A program made the position numbers and the translations under genes. The notes below the pieces were generated by a model that was not told the DNA's origin, ran no database searches, and saw nothing but the letters and a program-made list of their open reading frames with translations. A DNA stretch of 33,608 nucleotides from a virus: IMG/VR virus record IMGVR_UViG_3300025864_000010, positions 1 through 33,608 of that record; one strand, 5' to 3'. Within the stretch, counting starts at the first letter, position 1. The number at the start of each line of letters is the position of its first letter. This document shows positions 7,978 through 15,567 of this stretch, one piece after another.

Positions 7978-8721
7978 ATGATTATAAAACGCGTAGAATT
8001 AAGAAAGAAAGAACATGGATGCAAAACTTATTCCCTTGTTCGCAAACCAGCAGTTCAGATTAAAGGAATGTTAATGTCAGAACATACTGAAGAAACATTT
8101 GAAGATGCAGTCATTGAAGCAAAAGTATTCTCTGCTGAAAAGATGCAGATTATCGCTCCTCTTATAATCCCTAATAAAATGATAATGAGAAGTGCTGAAG
8201 AAATTGGCGAAGATAGCGACGGGTTCGTGTACTGGACTGCAGACATGATTCTTAAAGAACAGAAATCTTTAATGCAATCTATAAATGCTGGCGCTAAGTT
8301 AAAACTGGACCATGAGTCTGAAACCCAAGACGCGTATCTTTTAGAGTGCTGGACGATTCGTCATGCAGATACAGATATTGCTTGTGATTACTTTGGCAAG
8401 AACACACTTCCAGTATCGACACTTATGACAGTTACACAGATAACTAATCCTGCATTATGGGAAGAAGTTAAAGCAGGACTTTGTGGCATATCACTTGAAG
8501 GAACATACACCCTTGTAACTAAAAGCGATTCAAGAGTTAAAGCTTCAGAACTTGAATGTAATGAAGACGATGAAGTAGATGCATTTGAATTAGATATAAT
8601 TGCAGACGCAATAGAAGAATATATTGAAGAAGTTAAAAATAAACTTAAACTAGGTGGTCCTGGCAGCGGACCTCAAGGAGGAGAGGGTAATGGACCACAG
8701 GGAGGCAAACCTGCTTATTAA
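7978..8721 (+). CDS. Prohead protease (XkdF/S78-like), possibly cut short by an in-frame TAA
   Basis: A 247-aa protein. The N-terminus (IKRVELRKKEHGCKTYSLVRKPAVQIKGMLMS) matches the pattern of XkdF-like phage serine proteases, with candidate catalytic His in LDHES and Ser in GISLEG. It would cleave scaffold and capsid proteins during head maturation, and it precedes the scaffold and capsid genes as expected. The C-terminus turns into a Gly-rich linker (GGPGSGPQGGEGNGPQGG) and stops at TAA 8719-8721. The same frame then stays open for 83 more codons, beginning with another Gly/Ser stretch, which suggests the linker originally joined a further domain. Confidence 0.78.
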   Translation: MIIKRVELRKKEHGCKTYSLVRKPAVQIKGMLMSEHTEETFEDAVIEAKVFSAEKMQIIAPLIIPNKMIMRSAEEIGEDSDGFVYWTADMILKEQKSLMQSINAGAKLKLDHESETQDAYLLECWTIRHADTDIACDYFGKNTLPVSTLMTVTQITNPALWEEVKAGLCGISLEGTYTLVTKSDSRVKASELECNEDDEVDAFELDIIADAIEEYIEEVKNKLKLGGPGSGPQGGEGNGPQGGKPAY

Positions 8722-8973
8722 AAAGATGGCAGTGGAGGTTCATATGATACAAGAGGATTAGGTATTTCTGATAAATCTGAAAAGGGCTTAAGAACTTTAG
8801 AAAATATGCCCAAAGGAAGAAATAGAGAAGAATTAGCATACAATGTCGATACTTCTCTAAAAAAAGATTATAATGATAACGGACAACCATTAAGTATATT
8901 ACGCTTTAATAATTTATTTAAGAAAGTAGAATTTGAATATAATGTTAATGATCCAAAAGGAAATAAACTTTAA
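8722..8973 (+). pseudogene. In-frame continuation of the protease gene after TAA (83 codons)
   Basis: Reading on from the TAA at 8719-8721 in the same frame gives 83 codons without a stop, up to TAA at 8971-8973. It starts KDGSGGSYDTRG, continuing the Gly-rich linker, and ends in a charged, protein-like segment (LRFNNLFKKVEFEYN). An ATG at 8806 could give a separate 55-aa protein, but the coding character begins at the stop itself. It may be a nonsense-mutated C-terminal domain, a stop-codon readthrough extension or a sequencing error. No other long gene here contains an in-frame TAA, so general recoding of TAA is unlikely. Confidence 0.6.
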
Positions 8974-8996
8974 AATACAAAAATAATTTAAAAAAA

Positions 8997-9023
8997 ACCT
9001 ATTTTATATATTATATAATAGGT
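8997..9023. promoter_or_regulatory. Inverted repeat ACCTATT...AATAGGT upstream of scaffold gene
   Basis: Arms 8997-9003 and 9017-9023 are perfect complements around an A/T-only centre (ttatatattatat) that resembles the TATATTATATAA promoter core. It lies 23 bases before the scaffold start. It could be a promoter within an operator-like palindrome or a weak hairpin; a long U-tract for termination is missing. Confidence 0.45.
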
Positions 9024-9045
9024 AACATTAAAATAACCTAAACAC

Positions 9046-9744
9046 ATGAAATTAAAAGATTTAGTAAAAAGTGTAGTTCAAACTGTATTCACAGAGGCTA
9101 CAGAAATTAAACTTAAAGAAGCAACTCTTGCAGACGGTTCTAAAGTTTCTTTCGATAAACTTGAAAAAACCATGGCAATTAATAGAGTTGCCGCAGACGG
9201 AACTCTTACTCCTCTTGAAGATGGAGATTTTGTAATAGACAAACAAACTGTAACAGTAAAAGCTGGCTTAATAGAAGATGTTAAACCAGAAACTCCAGTA
9301 GCAACTACTCCTGCAACAGCACCAGTAATTGCAGCAGTTACTCCTCCACTTGCAACACCAGCAGACACTGCACCAAATGCGCCAGTTGCTGAAATTGGCA
9401 AAGCACTTCCAGACGGAACTTATCTTGATGAACAAGACAATGTTATAGTTATAACTAAAGGACTTGTTGAATCAGTTACTCCTAATATGGATATGACAGC
9501 AGAGAAACCAGCAGGCGGAACAACTAAAGTAACTGAAACAACTGTTACTGAAACTAAAGCATCTGAATACATTGCTCTTGCAGAATTTGATAAAATGAGA
9601 ACTGAATTTACTGCACAACTTGCAGAAATGAGTAAAAGAATTACAGATTCAGGAATTAAAATGGTTCCAACAGAAACAATAATTATCGAACAACCAAAAA
9701 CAAAAGCAGGTAAAGTACTTGCAAGATTAGGATATTCAAATTAA
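9046..9744 (+). CDS. Probable scaffold / head assembly protein
   Basis: A 232-aa acidic protein between protease and major capsid gene. Residues 20-80 hold a LADGSKVSFDKLEKTMAIN ... GDFVIDKQTVTVKAGLIEDV module, and a shorter version recurs after a Pro/Ala/Thr-rich linker (about 85-120) as LPDGTYLDEQDNVIVITKGLVESV. A helical region follows (YIALAEFDKMRTEFTAQLAEMSKRI), and the tail (KTKAGKVLARLGYSN) is basic. The linker, acidic nature and place fit a scaffold processed by the upstream protease. Confidence 0.65.
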   Translation: MKLKDLVKSVVQTVFTEATEIKLKEATLADGSKVSFDKLEKTMAINRVAADGTLTPLEDGDFVIDKQTVTVKAGLIEDVKPETPVATTPATAPVIAAVTPPLATPADTAPNAPVAEIGKALPDGTYLDEQDNVIVITKGLVESVTPNMDMTAEKPAGGTTKVTETTVTETKASEYIALAEFDKMRTEFTAQLAEMSKRITDSGIKMVPTETIIIEQPKTKAGKVLARLGYSN

Positions 9745-9774
9745 TAACAATAAAATAAAAAATAAATAAATATT

Positions 9775-10755
9775 ATGGCAACAGGTTATAACGGATTAGG
9801 ATCAACAGCCGCACTTTTTACAAACGGCGACCCTACAAAAACAATGGCAGTAGTACTTTTAGAAGGTGCACAAACTGCAGAACATTACTCAATCGTAGAA
9901 GGTGTTAAATACAAAACTATTATTCCTTTTATTAGTAATGCTGACGTAGATGTATCTACAGGAAATCAATCAGGTTACACTCTTGGTTCTGATGGTGTTA
10001 CTGTTAAAGACATTACTTTGGAAGACATTCAACTTTCAATTAAAGGATCTTACGACCCTTGGACTATTCAACATTATCTTTTAGGACTTGATATTCCTGG
10101 TTCAGACGCTGCAAAAGGTACTCCTGCATCAAGCATTATACTTGATCTTAAAGGAAAAGCTCTTAGAGCATTCAATGAAAAATTCATTTGGCAATCAAAT
10201 AACGATGTTTCAACAGGTGGTTCTGGTATTGTTATAGGATCTACAATGAATCAATTTGATGGTATTCTTGCTCAAGTAAAAGGAGTAGCTGGTGGATATG
10301 GTAGAACAGCAGGTTTATATGCCAATTATACTGATGCATCTATTCTTGATAGCGTTCAATATATTACAACAACTATGCAAACCGGTGCGCCACAACTTAT
10401 CGATATGCCAACAGTGCTTTCAATGAGTCCAGGTAACTTCGCAGCATATTCAAGAACTTTATATTCTCTTAACGGTGCAATTTCAACTTTAACAGTTGGC
10501 GCAAACGGAAAAGGTATTCAAGAAGTATATGTTCCTGGAACACAAATTAAAGTAGTGTCTGAAATAGGATTAACTGGAACAAACGTATTATTCCTTACAT
10601 ATCCTGAAAACGTAAAAGTTGTAACAGACTTAAAATCAGAAGATGATAAACTTATATTCTTCTATTCTCAAGATGCAGACAAATGGATCATGAGAGGTAA
10701 TTACAAACTTGGAGTAAAAGTTGCAGATCCTTCAATGTGCTTCGTATCAGCATAA
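9775..10755 (+). CDS. Major capsid protein (HK97-fold candidate)
   Basis: A 326-aa protein directly after the scaffold and followed by a strong terminator, as expected for the most abundant virion protein. Start at 9775 after an A-rich leader typical of Bacteroidota. No signal or membrane segment. It has mixed alpha/beta content, with an E-loop-like early region (about 40-80) and a C-terminal stretch with AADKWIMRG-type residues (DADKWIMRGNYKLGV). The fold is assigned from length, context and general composition. Confidence 0.8.
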   Translation: MATGYNGLGSTAALFTNGDPTKTMAVVLLEGAQTAEHYSIVEGVKYKTIIPFISNADVDVSTGNQSGYTLGSDGVTVKDITLEDIQLSIKGSYDPWTIQHYLLGLDIPGSDAAKGTPASSIILDLKGKALRAFNEKFIWQSNNDVSTGGSGIVIGSTMNQFDGILAQVKGVAGGYGRTAGLYANYTDASILDSVQYITTTMQTGAPQLIDMPTVLSMSPGNFAAYSRTLYSLNGAISTLTVGANGKGIQEVYVPGTQIKVVSEIGLTGTNVLFLTYPENVKVVTDLKSEDDKLIFFYSQDADKWIMRGNYKLGVKVADPSMCFVSA

Positions 10756-10776
10756 TAATTAACAAACTTAAAATAC

Positions 10777-10810
10777 AAAGGGAAGAAGATTGAGTCCTCT
10801 TCCCTTTTTT
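10777..10810 (+). terminator. Rho-independent terminator after capsid gene
   Basis: Stem AAAGGGAAGA (10777-10786) pairs with TCTTCCCTTT (10798-10807) around an 11-base loop, followed by a T-run to 10810. It sits 22 bases after the capsid stop and just ahead of the homing endonuclease gene. Confidence 0.85.
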
Positions 10811-10819
10811 ATTAAAACG

Positions 10820-11434
10820 ATGAATAGATTTTATTACATATACTTAATTACAAACTTGCTTAACAACAAACAGTATGTCGGTTATAAAATGTATGACCAA
10901 GAAAAACGAGGAATAACTTACATGGGGTCGAGCAAATATGTTAATGCAGATATAGAATTATTTGGAATAGAAAACTTCAGTAAAGTTATTCTTAAAGAAA
11001 ACATACTCTTTATTGATAAAGAAGAGACTGCAAAGATAGAAGGTTATTTCGTACATGTATATGATACATTAAATCCTAAAGGGTATAACAGATACGACCC
11101 ATTAAAGGGATGTTTCTCTACTGTAGGAAATCATTATACACGTACTGATGAAATGAAAAAAAAACAAGGTGAATCAATGAAAGGACACGTTCCTTGGAAT
11201 AAAGACGTTCCAGCATCAGAAGAATCAAAAATAAAAAACAGGGAATCACAATTAGGTAAAAAAGATTCTGAAGAAACAAAAAAGAAAAAGAGTGGTAAAA
11301 TTCCATGGAATAAAGATAAAAAAATGAGTGAAGAAACTTGTAAAAAAAATAGTGAATCACATAAAGGTTTGAAGTATCCTAATAGAAAAAAACCTATATC
11401 ATTTAAGAAATTATTAACAATAAATAAAAATTAA
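10820..11434 (+). CDS. GIY-YIG homing endonuclease (copy 3) with NUMOD3 repeats
   Basis: A 204-aa protein started at the ATG 10820; an upstream TTG at 10790 would lie inside the terminator. The GIY-YIG domain (FYYIYLITN ... KQYVG ... YMGSSK ... LNPKGYNRYDP) is closely similar to copy 2 at 4822, which begins MNRYYYIYQ. The C-terminal half carries several NUMOD3 DNA-binding modules (MKGHVPWNKDVPASEES, SEETKKKKSGKIPWNKD, SEETCKKNSESHKG). It sits between the capsid terminator and the next structural gene. It lacks the zinc finger of copy 2. Confidence 0.92.
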   Translation: MNRFYYIYLITNLLNNKQYVGYKMYDQEKRGITYMGSSKYVNADIELFGIENFSKVILKENILFIDKEETAKIEGYFVHVYDTLNPKGYNRYDPLKGCFSTVGNHYTRTDEMKKKQGESMKGHVPWNKDVPASEESKIKNRESQLGKKDSEETKKKKSGKIPWNKDKKMSEETCKKNSESHKGLKYPNRKKPISFKKLLTINKN

Positions 11435-11449
11435 AAAAATATAAATATC

Positions 11450-11986
11450 ATGGCAAATAACTTTTTTACAGCAGTTCCCGAAAATGAAGACAGCGTTGCG
11501 GCAGGAAATAAGTACTTATATATAGGAAGAGACTCAAGCTTAGGTGCTAATGTCACAGACTTTACTATAGATGCTTCAGGTTGGTATGGTACATGGGACA
11601 CTTCAATTCTTGCATCAGCAGAATTTGTTAAAGTAACTCCAAAATCAGAAACACTTAAAGCAGTAGCAACTCTTATTGCAGATGATCCTAACGGAGCAGT
11701 TGCATATGATCATTCAGTTACTTTCCAACTTAACAAGCGAGACATACTCAAACATAACTTGCTTCAATTAGCAGGTAGAGCAAGAGTTAAAATTGTAGTA
11801 GTTGACATGCAAGGTAATGGAAGAGTTTACGGACCAGATAATGGATTAAAACTCCAAGCAGGTAGTTCAGACTCAGGAGATAAATATGGAGCATCACATA
11901 ATGGATATACATTCGAATTCAAAGGTAACAATGTAAACCCAGATATTCTTTTACTTCCTGCACAATTAACATCAATTGGTGGTTAA
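11450..11986 (+). CDS. Probable major tail tube protein
   Basis: A 178-aa beta-rich protein with a start 15 bases after the endonuclease gene and a strong terminator right behind it, which points to a highly expressed structural protein. The sequence ends in an immunoglobulin- or tube-like beta pattern (ASHNGYTFEFKGNNVNPDILLLP). Tail tube is the best guess from size, beta content and position. A head decoration protein is the alternative. Confidence 0.55.
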   Translation: MANNFFTAVPENEDSVAAGNKYLYIGRDSSLGANVTDFTIDASGWYGTWDTSILASAEFVKVTPKSETLKAVATLIADDPNGAVAYDHSVTFQLNKRDILKHNLLQLAGRARVKIVVVDMQGNGRVYGPDNGLKLQAGSSDSGDKYGASHNGYTFEFKGNNVNPDILLLPAQLTSIGG

Positions 11987-12008
11987 TATTTTTCATAGTT
12001 TTTAATAT

Positions 12009-12055
12009 AAAGCATCCGCTTTAGAGTTCAGATCATTCGGGTCTGAACTTTTTTT
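12009..12055 (+). terminator. Tandem hairpin rho-independent terminator
   Basis: A small hairpin AAAGC-ATCC-GCTTT (12009-12022) is followed by a strong 10-bp hairpin AGTTCAGATC (12025-12034) with GGTCTGAACT (12040-12049, one T-G pair) around a 5-base loop, then a seven-T run. It ends the tail-tube-candidate transcript. Confidence 0.88.
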
Positions 12056-12058
12056 ATG

Positions 12059-12069
12059 TGAATATATAA
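12059..12069 (+). promoter_or_regulatory. Promoter-like motif TGAATATATAA (distal)
   Basis: Directly after the terminator U-tract. First of two tandem copies upstream of the fibre gene at 12158. Confidence 0.55.
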
Positions 12070-12111
12070 AGAAAGAACGGACAAACTTTCATAAAGATAT
12101 AACTTTTTTGA

Positions 12112-12126
12112 TGAATATATATTATA
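12112..12126 (+). promoter_or_regulatory. Promoter-like motif TGAATATATATTATA (proximal)
   Basis: Second of two tandem motif copies, 31 bases before the fibre ATG at 12158. Terminator followed by two promoters makes the fibre-portal block a separate transcription unit. Confidence 0.55.
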
Positions 12127-12157
12127 TAGCAGGATAACATAAATAAACATTTAAGAA

Positions 12158-15100
12158 ATGATCATACTTAATAAAAATCAACTAAATATCTTTCCACTTT
12201 ATATAAAAGATTTAGTAACCTTAGATGGTTCTATTTTTTACATATTCAATTGGGTCGACAGTTATAAACGTCAAGTCTGTTTCTCTATGACAGATGAGTC
12301 CCCTATTTCGACACCATACTCAAAGTTCTCATTTCTTGATGGTTCAACACATTCAATAGATAACGATGGTGAGGTTTTTATATACGAAAGTCCTGTCGAC
12401 GTTTCAATAATCGATGCATCTACACATTTTCTTATAAATGATCTATATCAAATGAAGATTGATTTTCCAAAAACTTCAATTGATATATCATTAAATATGA
12501 CACAAGGAGTTCTTCCTGTAGTCGCAAATGAACAGTTCTTCTTTAATCCTACAATGTATCAACAAGAAGGAGAAGTATATTCAAAAGTGTTAACGCAATT
12601 ATATTTTGATGCTTCATATGCCTCTATTAATGCTGCAATAACAGATTTATATTCCAAAATTGAAACTGGAGATTCTGTTCCTGGTGTTAGTAATGGTTTG
12701 CAAATATTACCAGATGGTTCTATTGGACTTGGTGGTACTTTAACAGAAACTTTTACACAGTTAGATTTTAGCACTAATGAATTACAAATTGGCAGTAATA
12801 CTACTAATATGTACATGTCTGAAGGCGAGATATATAATTATGCACAGAATTCTTCATTTATTGGTCCAATTGATAACCCTACTCAAGAAGTAAAGCATAC
12901 TACACTTATTGATAATTTTAATTATGGCGATTCAGCTGGAATTGATTTTTATACAATTGGACAAATATATGATATATCTGATAATGGATATTGGGGTAGT
13001 ACGTACTTATATAATGTATCAATGATCTTAGAAAATGGTACTATTATAGTTAATGGCACACCTCCAATAGATAGTTGGCATCATAGTTCGTCGACGAACT
13101 TTAAAGGAATTCAATATTTTGATAATTATTCTGCTAATTTCGATGAAAGGTCTTTAATAGATAGAGGTTATTTAGATACTTCACTTGGCTTATATGCAAC
13201 CAATGCTTCAATTAATACTGCTGCATTTGCTAAAAATGCTTCACTTGGACTTTATGTTAAGAAAGCAGGAGACACGATGAGTGGTATTTTAGATGTAAGA
13301 AATCAAGTACTAATTGGAGACGGAGATCGTACTGGTCAATCAACTTTCCCTATGTATATAGCAGCTTCAAATGGTTTAGGATGGAAAGTTGCAGATGCTT
13401 CAGGCCTTGGGAAATTCGAATTATATGTTGGATATGGCGGAACTAATCAAATGCGATTACTTGGTGGTGTAACGTTAGCATCCAATGGACAAGATTTGAC
13501 TTTAGGTACAGATAATAAACCTAACGCTATTACAATTCAAAGAGCATCAGGAAATGTTGGTATCGGGAATACTAATCCCCTATATACTTTAGATGTTTCG
13601 GGTAATGCAAGAATATCAGGAGGTCTTTTAGGACATCTTAAAGAAGCTTCTATAGGAACTGGTTTATTTTGGAATGCTGGAATGCTTGATGTTTCAGTTG
13701 CAAGTGGTGGAGGTGGTGGAGGTGGTGGAGTTACACAAGGTTATGTAGATGGTTCATTAGCAACAAAAGTAGGTAAAGCTGGCGATACAATGTCTGGTAT
13801 GCTAATTATTAACGCATCCCTAAATGTTAATGGCCAAATAAACGGACTACTTGTAAATCAAGGTGCCAATTCTCTTATTGGCAATATAGCAATAGGTGTA
13901 GATGTTTTGGATGCGATTACTACTGGAAATTATAACACTGCTTTTGGATATCAATCCCTTACTGTTAACACCATTGGCTGGTATAACACTGCTATTGGAT
14001 ATAAAACTCTTTATAATAATACTGGAGGTTTTAATCATGTAGCAATTGGATATCAATCTCTTTATAGTAATACTACAGGTTCTGGTAACACTGCTATTGG
14101 AGACTCAACACTTTTATTAAATACTACAGGTTTTTATAATATAGCAATTGGGCAAGAATCCCTTTACCATAATACAGTTGGTGCTCAGAATACAGCAATT
14201 GGTAAAGGTTCTCTTTATAATAATGGTGGAACCTATAGTAATTATGGTCAAGAGAATACTGCTATTGGATATCAATCTCTTTATAATAATACTTCAGGAT
14301 GTTACAATGTTGCTATTGGAAATGTAGCTCTTCGTTCTAATGTTACTGGTTATGGCAATGTAGCTCTTGGGTATAATGCAGGTCGTTATGAAGTAAGTTC
14401 AAATACTTTTTATGTAGACAACCAAAACCGCACAAATACTAATGGAGATAAAACAGGAGCTTTACTTTATGGAACATTTAACGCAATTCCGGCAAATCAA
14501 ACATTAACAATTAACGGCAAAGTTGGAATAGGTGGAATAATTTCTCCTGCATATAATTTAGATGTTAGTGGTAATTTCCATATCACAGGTTCTGCAACAA
14601 TAGATAGTTCCTTATTAGTTGGTTCAATTACAAAAGGTGCTAATGCTTCAATTCAAGCAACTGAAGGTGCTGAAATGGCACCTGCCCTTATAGCTACTAA
14701 CTGGTCAGTAGGAGGAGGATGGGCATCAAGTGGAGGACAATTAATTAAAACCGGAACTGATGGTATAGAGATTACTCCTTTAGGAACTTTTAATGTTATA
14801 GTTGGAAGAATATATAAAGTAGTAATTACAGTTTCAGCAGTAGCAGGAACTTTATATGCATATATTGGAGATGGTGCTATTTATGAACCAATGTCTCCTG
14901 CTGGAACGTTCACTGCTTATGTAACAGCCATATCTACAGCTAATCTTAGAATTGGTTCAACAGGAACAGCAACAATTACAAGTGTATCTGTAAAAGAAAT
15001 GACAGAAGGTACTGGAGTTTTAACAAATTATGGAAAAACTCAGGTAACAGGATTATGGTCAACTGGTGGAGTACCTGTTTTGAATTTTACATCCCAAGGA

Positions 15101-15547
15101 AATATTGGAATCGGAGCCAATGGTTCAAATGCAGGATATAAACTTATGGTTGGCGGTTCAATTAACACTGGTACTGGTGGATATTATGGTGCATATTTTG
15201 GAATGTATCCGTTCTTTATGCATATGAATAATACAGGCCTTGTAGATTTTAGAACTGATACAGCTGGTAGTGCTCCAATTAAAATACGAAATTATAGTTC
15301 TTACATTAATGATTCGAACTATGAGAGAATGTCTTTAACTGGAGTAGCAGGAACAAGTATAGATATAAATGCAGAAAGTGCAGGAACAGGTTCAGCTAAT
15401 CTTAATATTAACTTAACACCAAAAGGAACAGGTGCAGTAGCAATTAGTGGTGCACTTATTGTCAATGGTTCAACTGGTGTTACTGGAACTGCAACCCTCA
15501 CAAATACGCTAATCATTAAAAATGGTTTGATTGTTCAAATAATTTAA
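12158..15547 (+). CDS. Large tail fibre with trimeric beta-roll repeats
   Basis: A 1129-aa virion protein. Residues 1-160 form a beta-rich N-terminal attachment region. A shaft follows with KAGDTMSG motifs (near 370 and 540), a Gly8 hinge near 517 and VGIG...LDVSG motifs near 465, 788 and 983. Between about 580 and 740 lie a dozen or so short repeats of the NTAIGYQSLYNNTTG type, resembling the left-handed beta-roll of trimeric adhesin heads. The C-terminal part contains a carbohydrate-binding-like stretch (about 850-960) and no recognisable self-cleaving chaperone. It probably binds host surface glycans. It is placed between tube and portal genes rather than at the tail-tip block. Confidence 0.85.
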   Translation: MIILNKNQLNIFPLYIKDLVTLDGSIFYIFNWVDSYKRQVCFSMTDESPISTPYSKFSFLDGSTHSIDNDGEVFIYESPVDVSIIDASTHFLINDLYQMKIDFPKTSIDISLNMTQGVLPVVANEQFFFNPTMYQQEGEVYSKVLTQLYFDASYASINAAITDLYSKIETGDSVPGVSNGLQILPDGSIGLGGTLTETFTQLDFSTNELQIGSNTTNMYMSEGEIYNYAQNSSFIGPIDNPTQEVKHTTLIDNFNYGDSAGIDFYTIGQIYDISDNGYWGSTYLYNVSMILENGTIIVNGTPPIDSWHHSSSTNFKGIQYFDNYSANFDERSLIDRGYLDTSLGLYATNASINTAAFAKNASLGLYVKKAGDTMSGILDVRNQVLIGDGDRTGQSTFPMYIAASNGLGWKVADASGLGKFELYVGYGGTNQMRLLGGVTLASNGQDLTLGTDNKPNAITIQRASGNVGIGNTNPLYTLDVSGNARISGGLLGHLKEASIGTGLFWNAGMLDVSVASGGGGGGGGVTQGYVDGSLATKVGKAGDTMSGMLIINASLNVNGQINGLLVNQGANSLIGNIAIGVDVLDAITTGNYNTAFGYQSLTVNTIGWYNTAIGYKTLYNNTGGFNHVAIGYQSLYSNTTGSGNTAIGDSTLLLNTTGFYNIAIGQESLYHNTVGAQNTAIGKGSLYNNGGTYSNYGQENTAIGYQSLYNNTSGCYNVAIGNVALRSNVTGYGNVALGYNAGRYEVSSNTFYVDNQNRTNTNGDKTGALLYGTFNAIPANQTLTINGKVGIGGIISPAYNLDVSGNFHITGSATIDSSLLVGSITKGANASIQATEGAEMAPALIATNWSVGGGWASSGGQLIKTGTDGIEITPLGTFNVIVGRIYKVVITVSAVAGTLYAYIGDGAIYEPMSPAGTFTAYVTAISTANLRIGSTGTATITSVSVKEMTEGTGVLTNYGKTQVTGLWSTGGVPVLNFTSQGNIGIGANGSNAGYKLMVGGSINTGTGGYYGAYFGMYPFFMHMNNTGLVDFRTDTAGSAPIKIRNYSSYINDSNYERMSLTGVAGTSIDINAESAGTGSANLNINLTPKGTGAVAISGALIVNGSTGVTGTATLTNTLIIKNGLIVQII
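13930..14380 (+). repeat. Intragenic beta-roll coding repeats
   Basis: Repeated units coding for N-T/V-A-I-G-x-x-S/T-L-x-x-N-T-x-G, each about 14-16 codons. They share DNA words such as GCTATTGGATATCAATC and CTTTATAATAATACT. Near-identical units make this a likely site of recombination or copy-number change. Confidence 0.8.
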
Positions 15548-15567
15548 TAAAATAAAACAACAATAAA

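Noticed and set aside
8719-8721. Genome-wide recoding of TAA as a sense codon
   Set aside because: Nearly all other genes end at TAA and none of the long genes contains an in-frame TAA, so only this single site is anomalous.
9078-9401. 107-aa minus-strand ORF opposite the scaffold gene
   Set aside because: A mirror of the Pro/Ala/Thr-rich coding strand; Val/Ala/Ser-rich composition is the expected antisense artefact.
10790-10819. TTG-initiated extension of the third GIY-YIG gene
   Set aside because: It lies inside the capsid terminator stem and U-tract; the ATG at 10820 matches the start of the paralogue at 4822.
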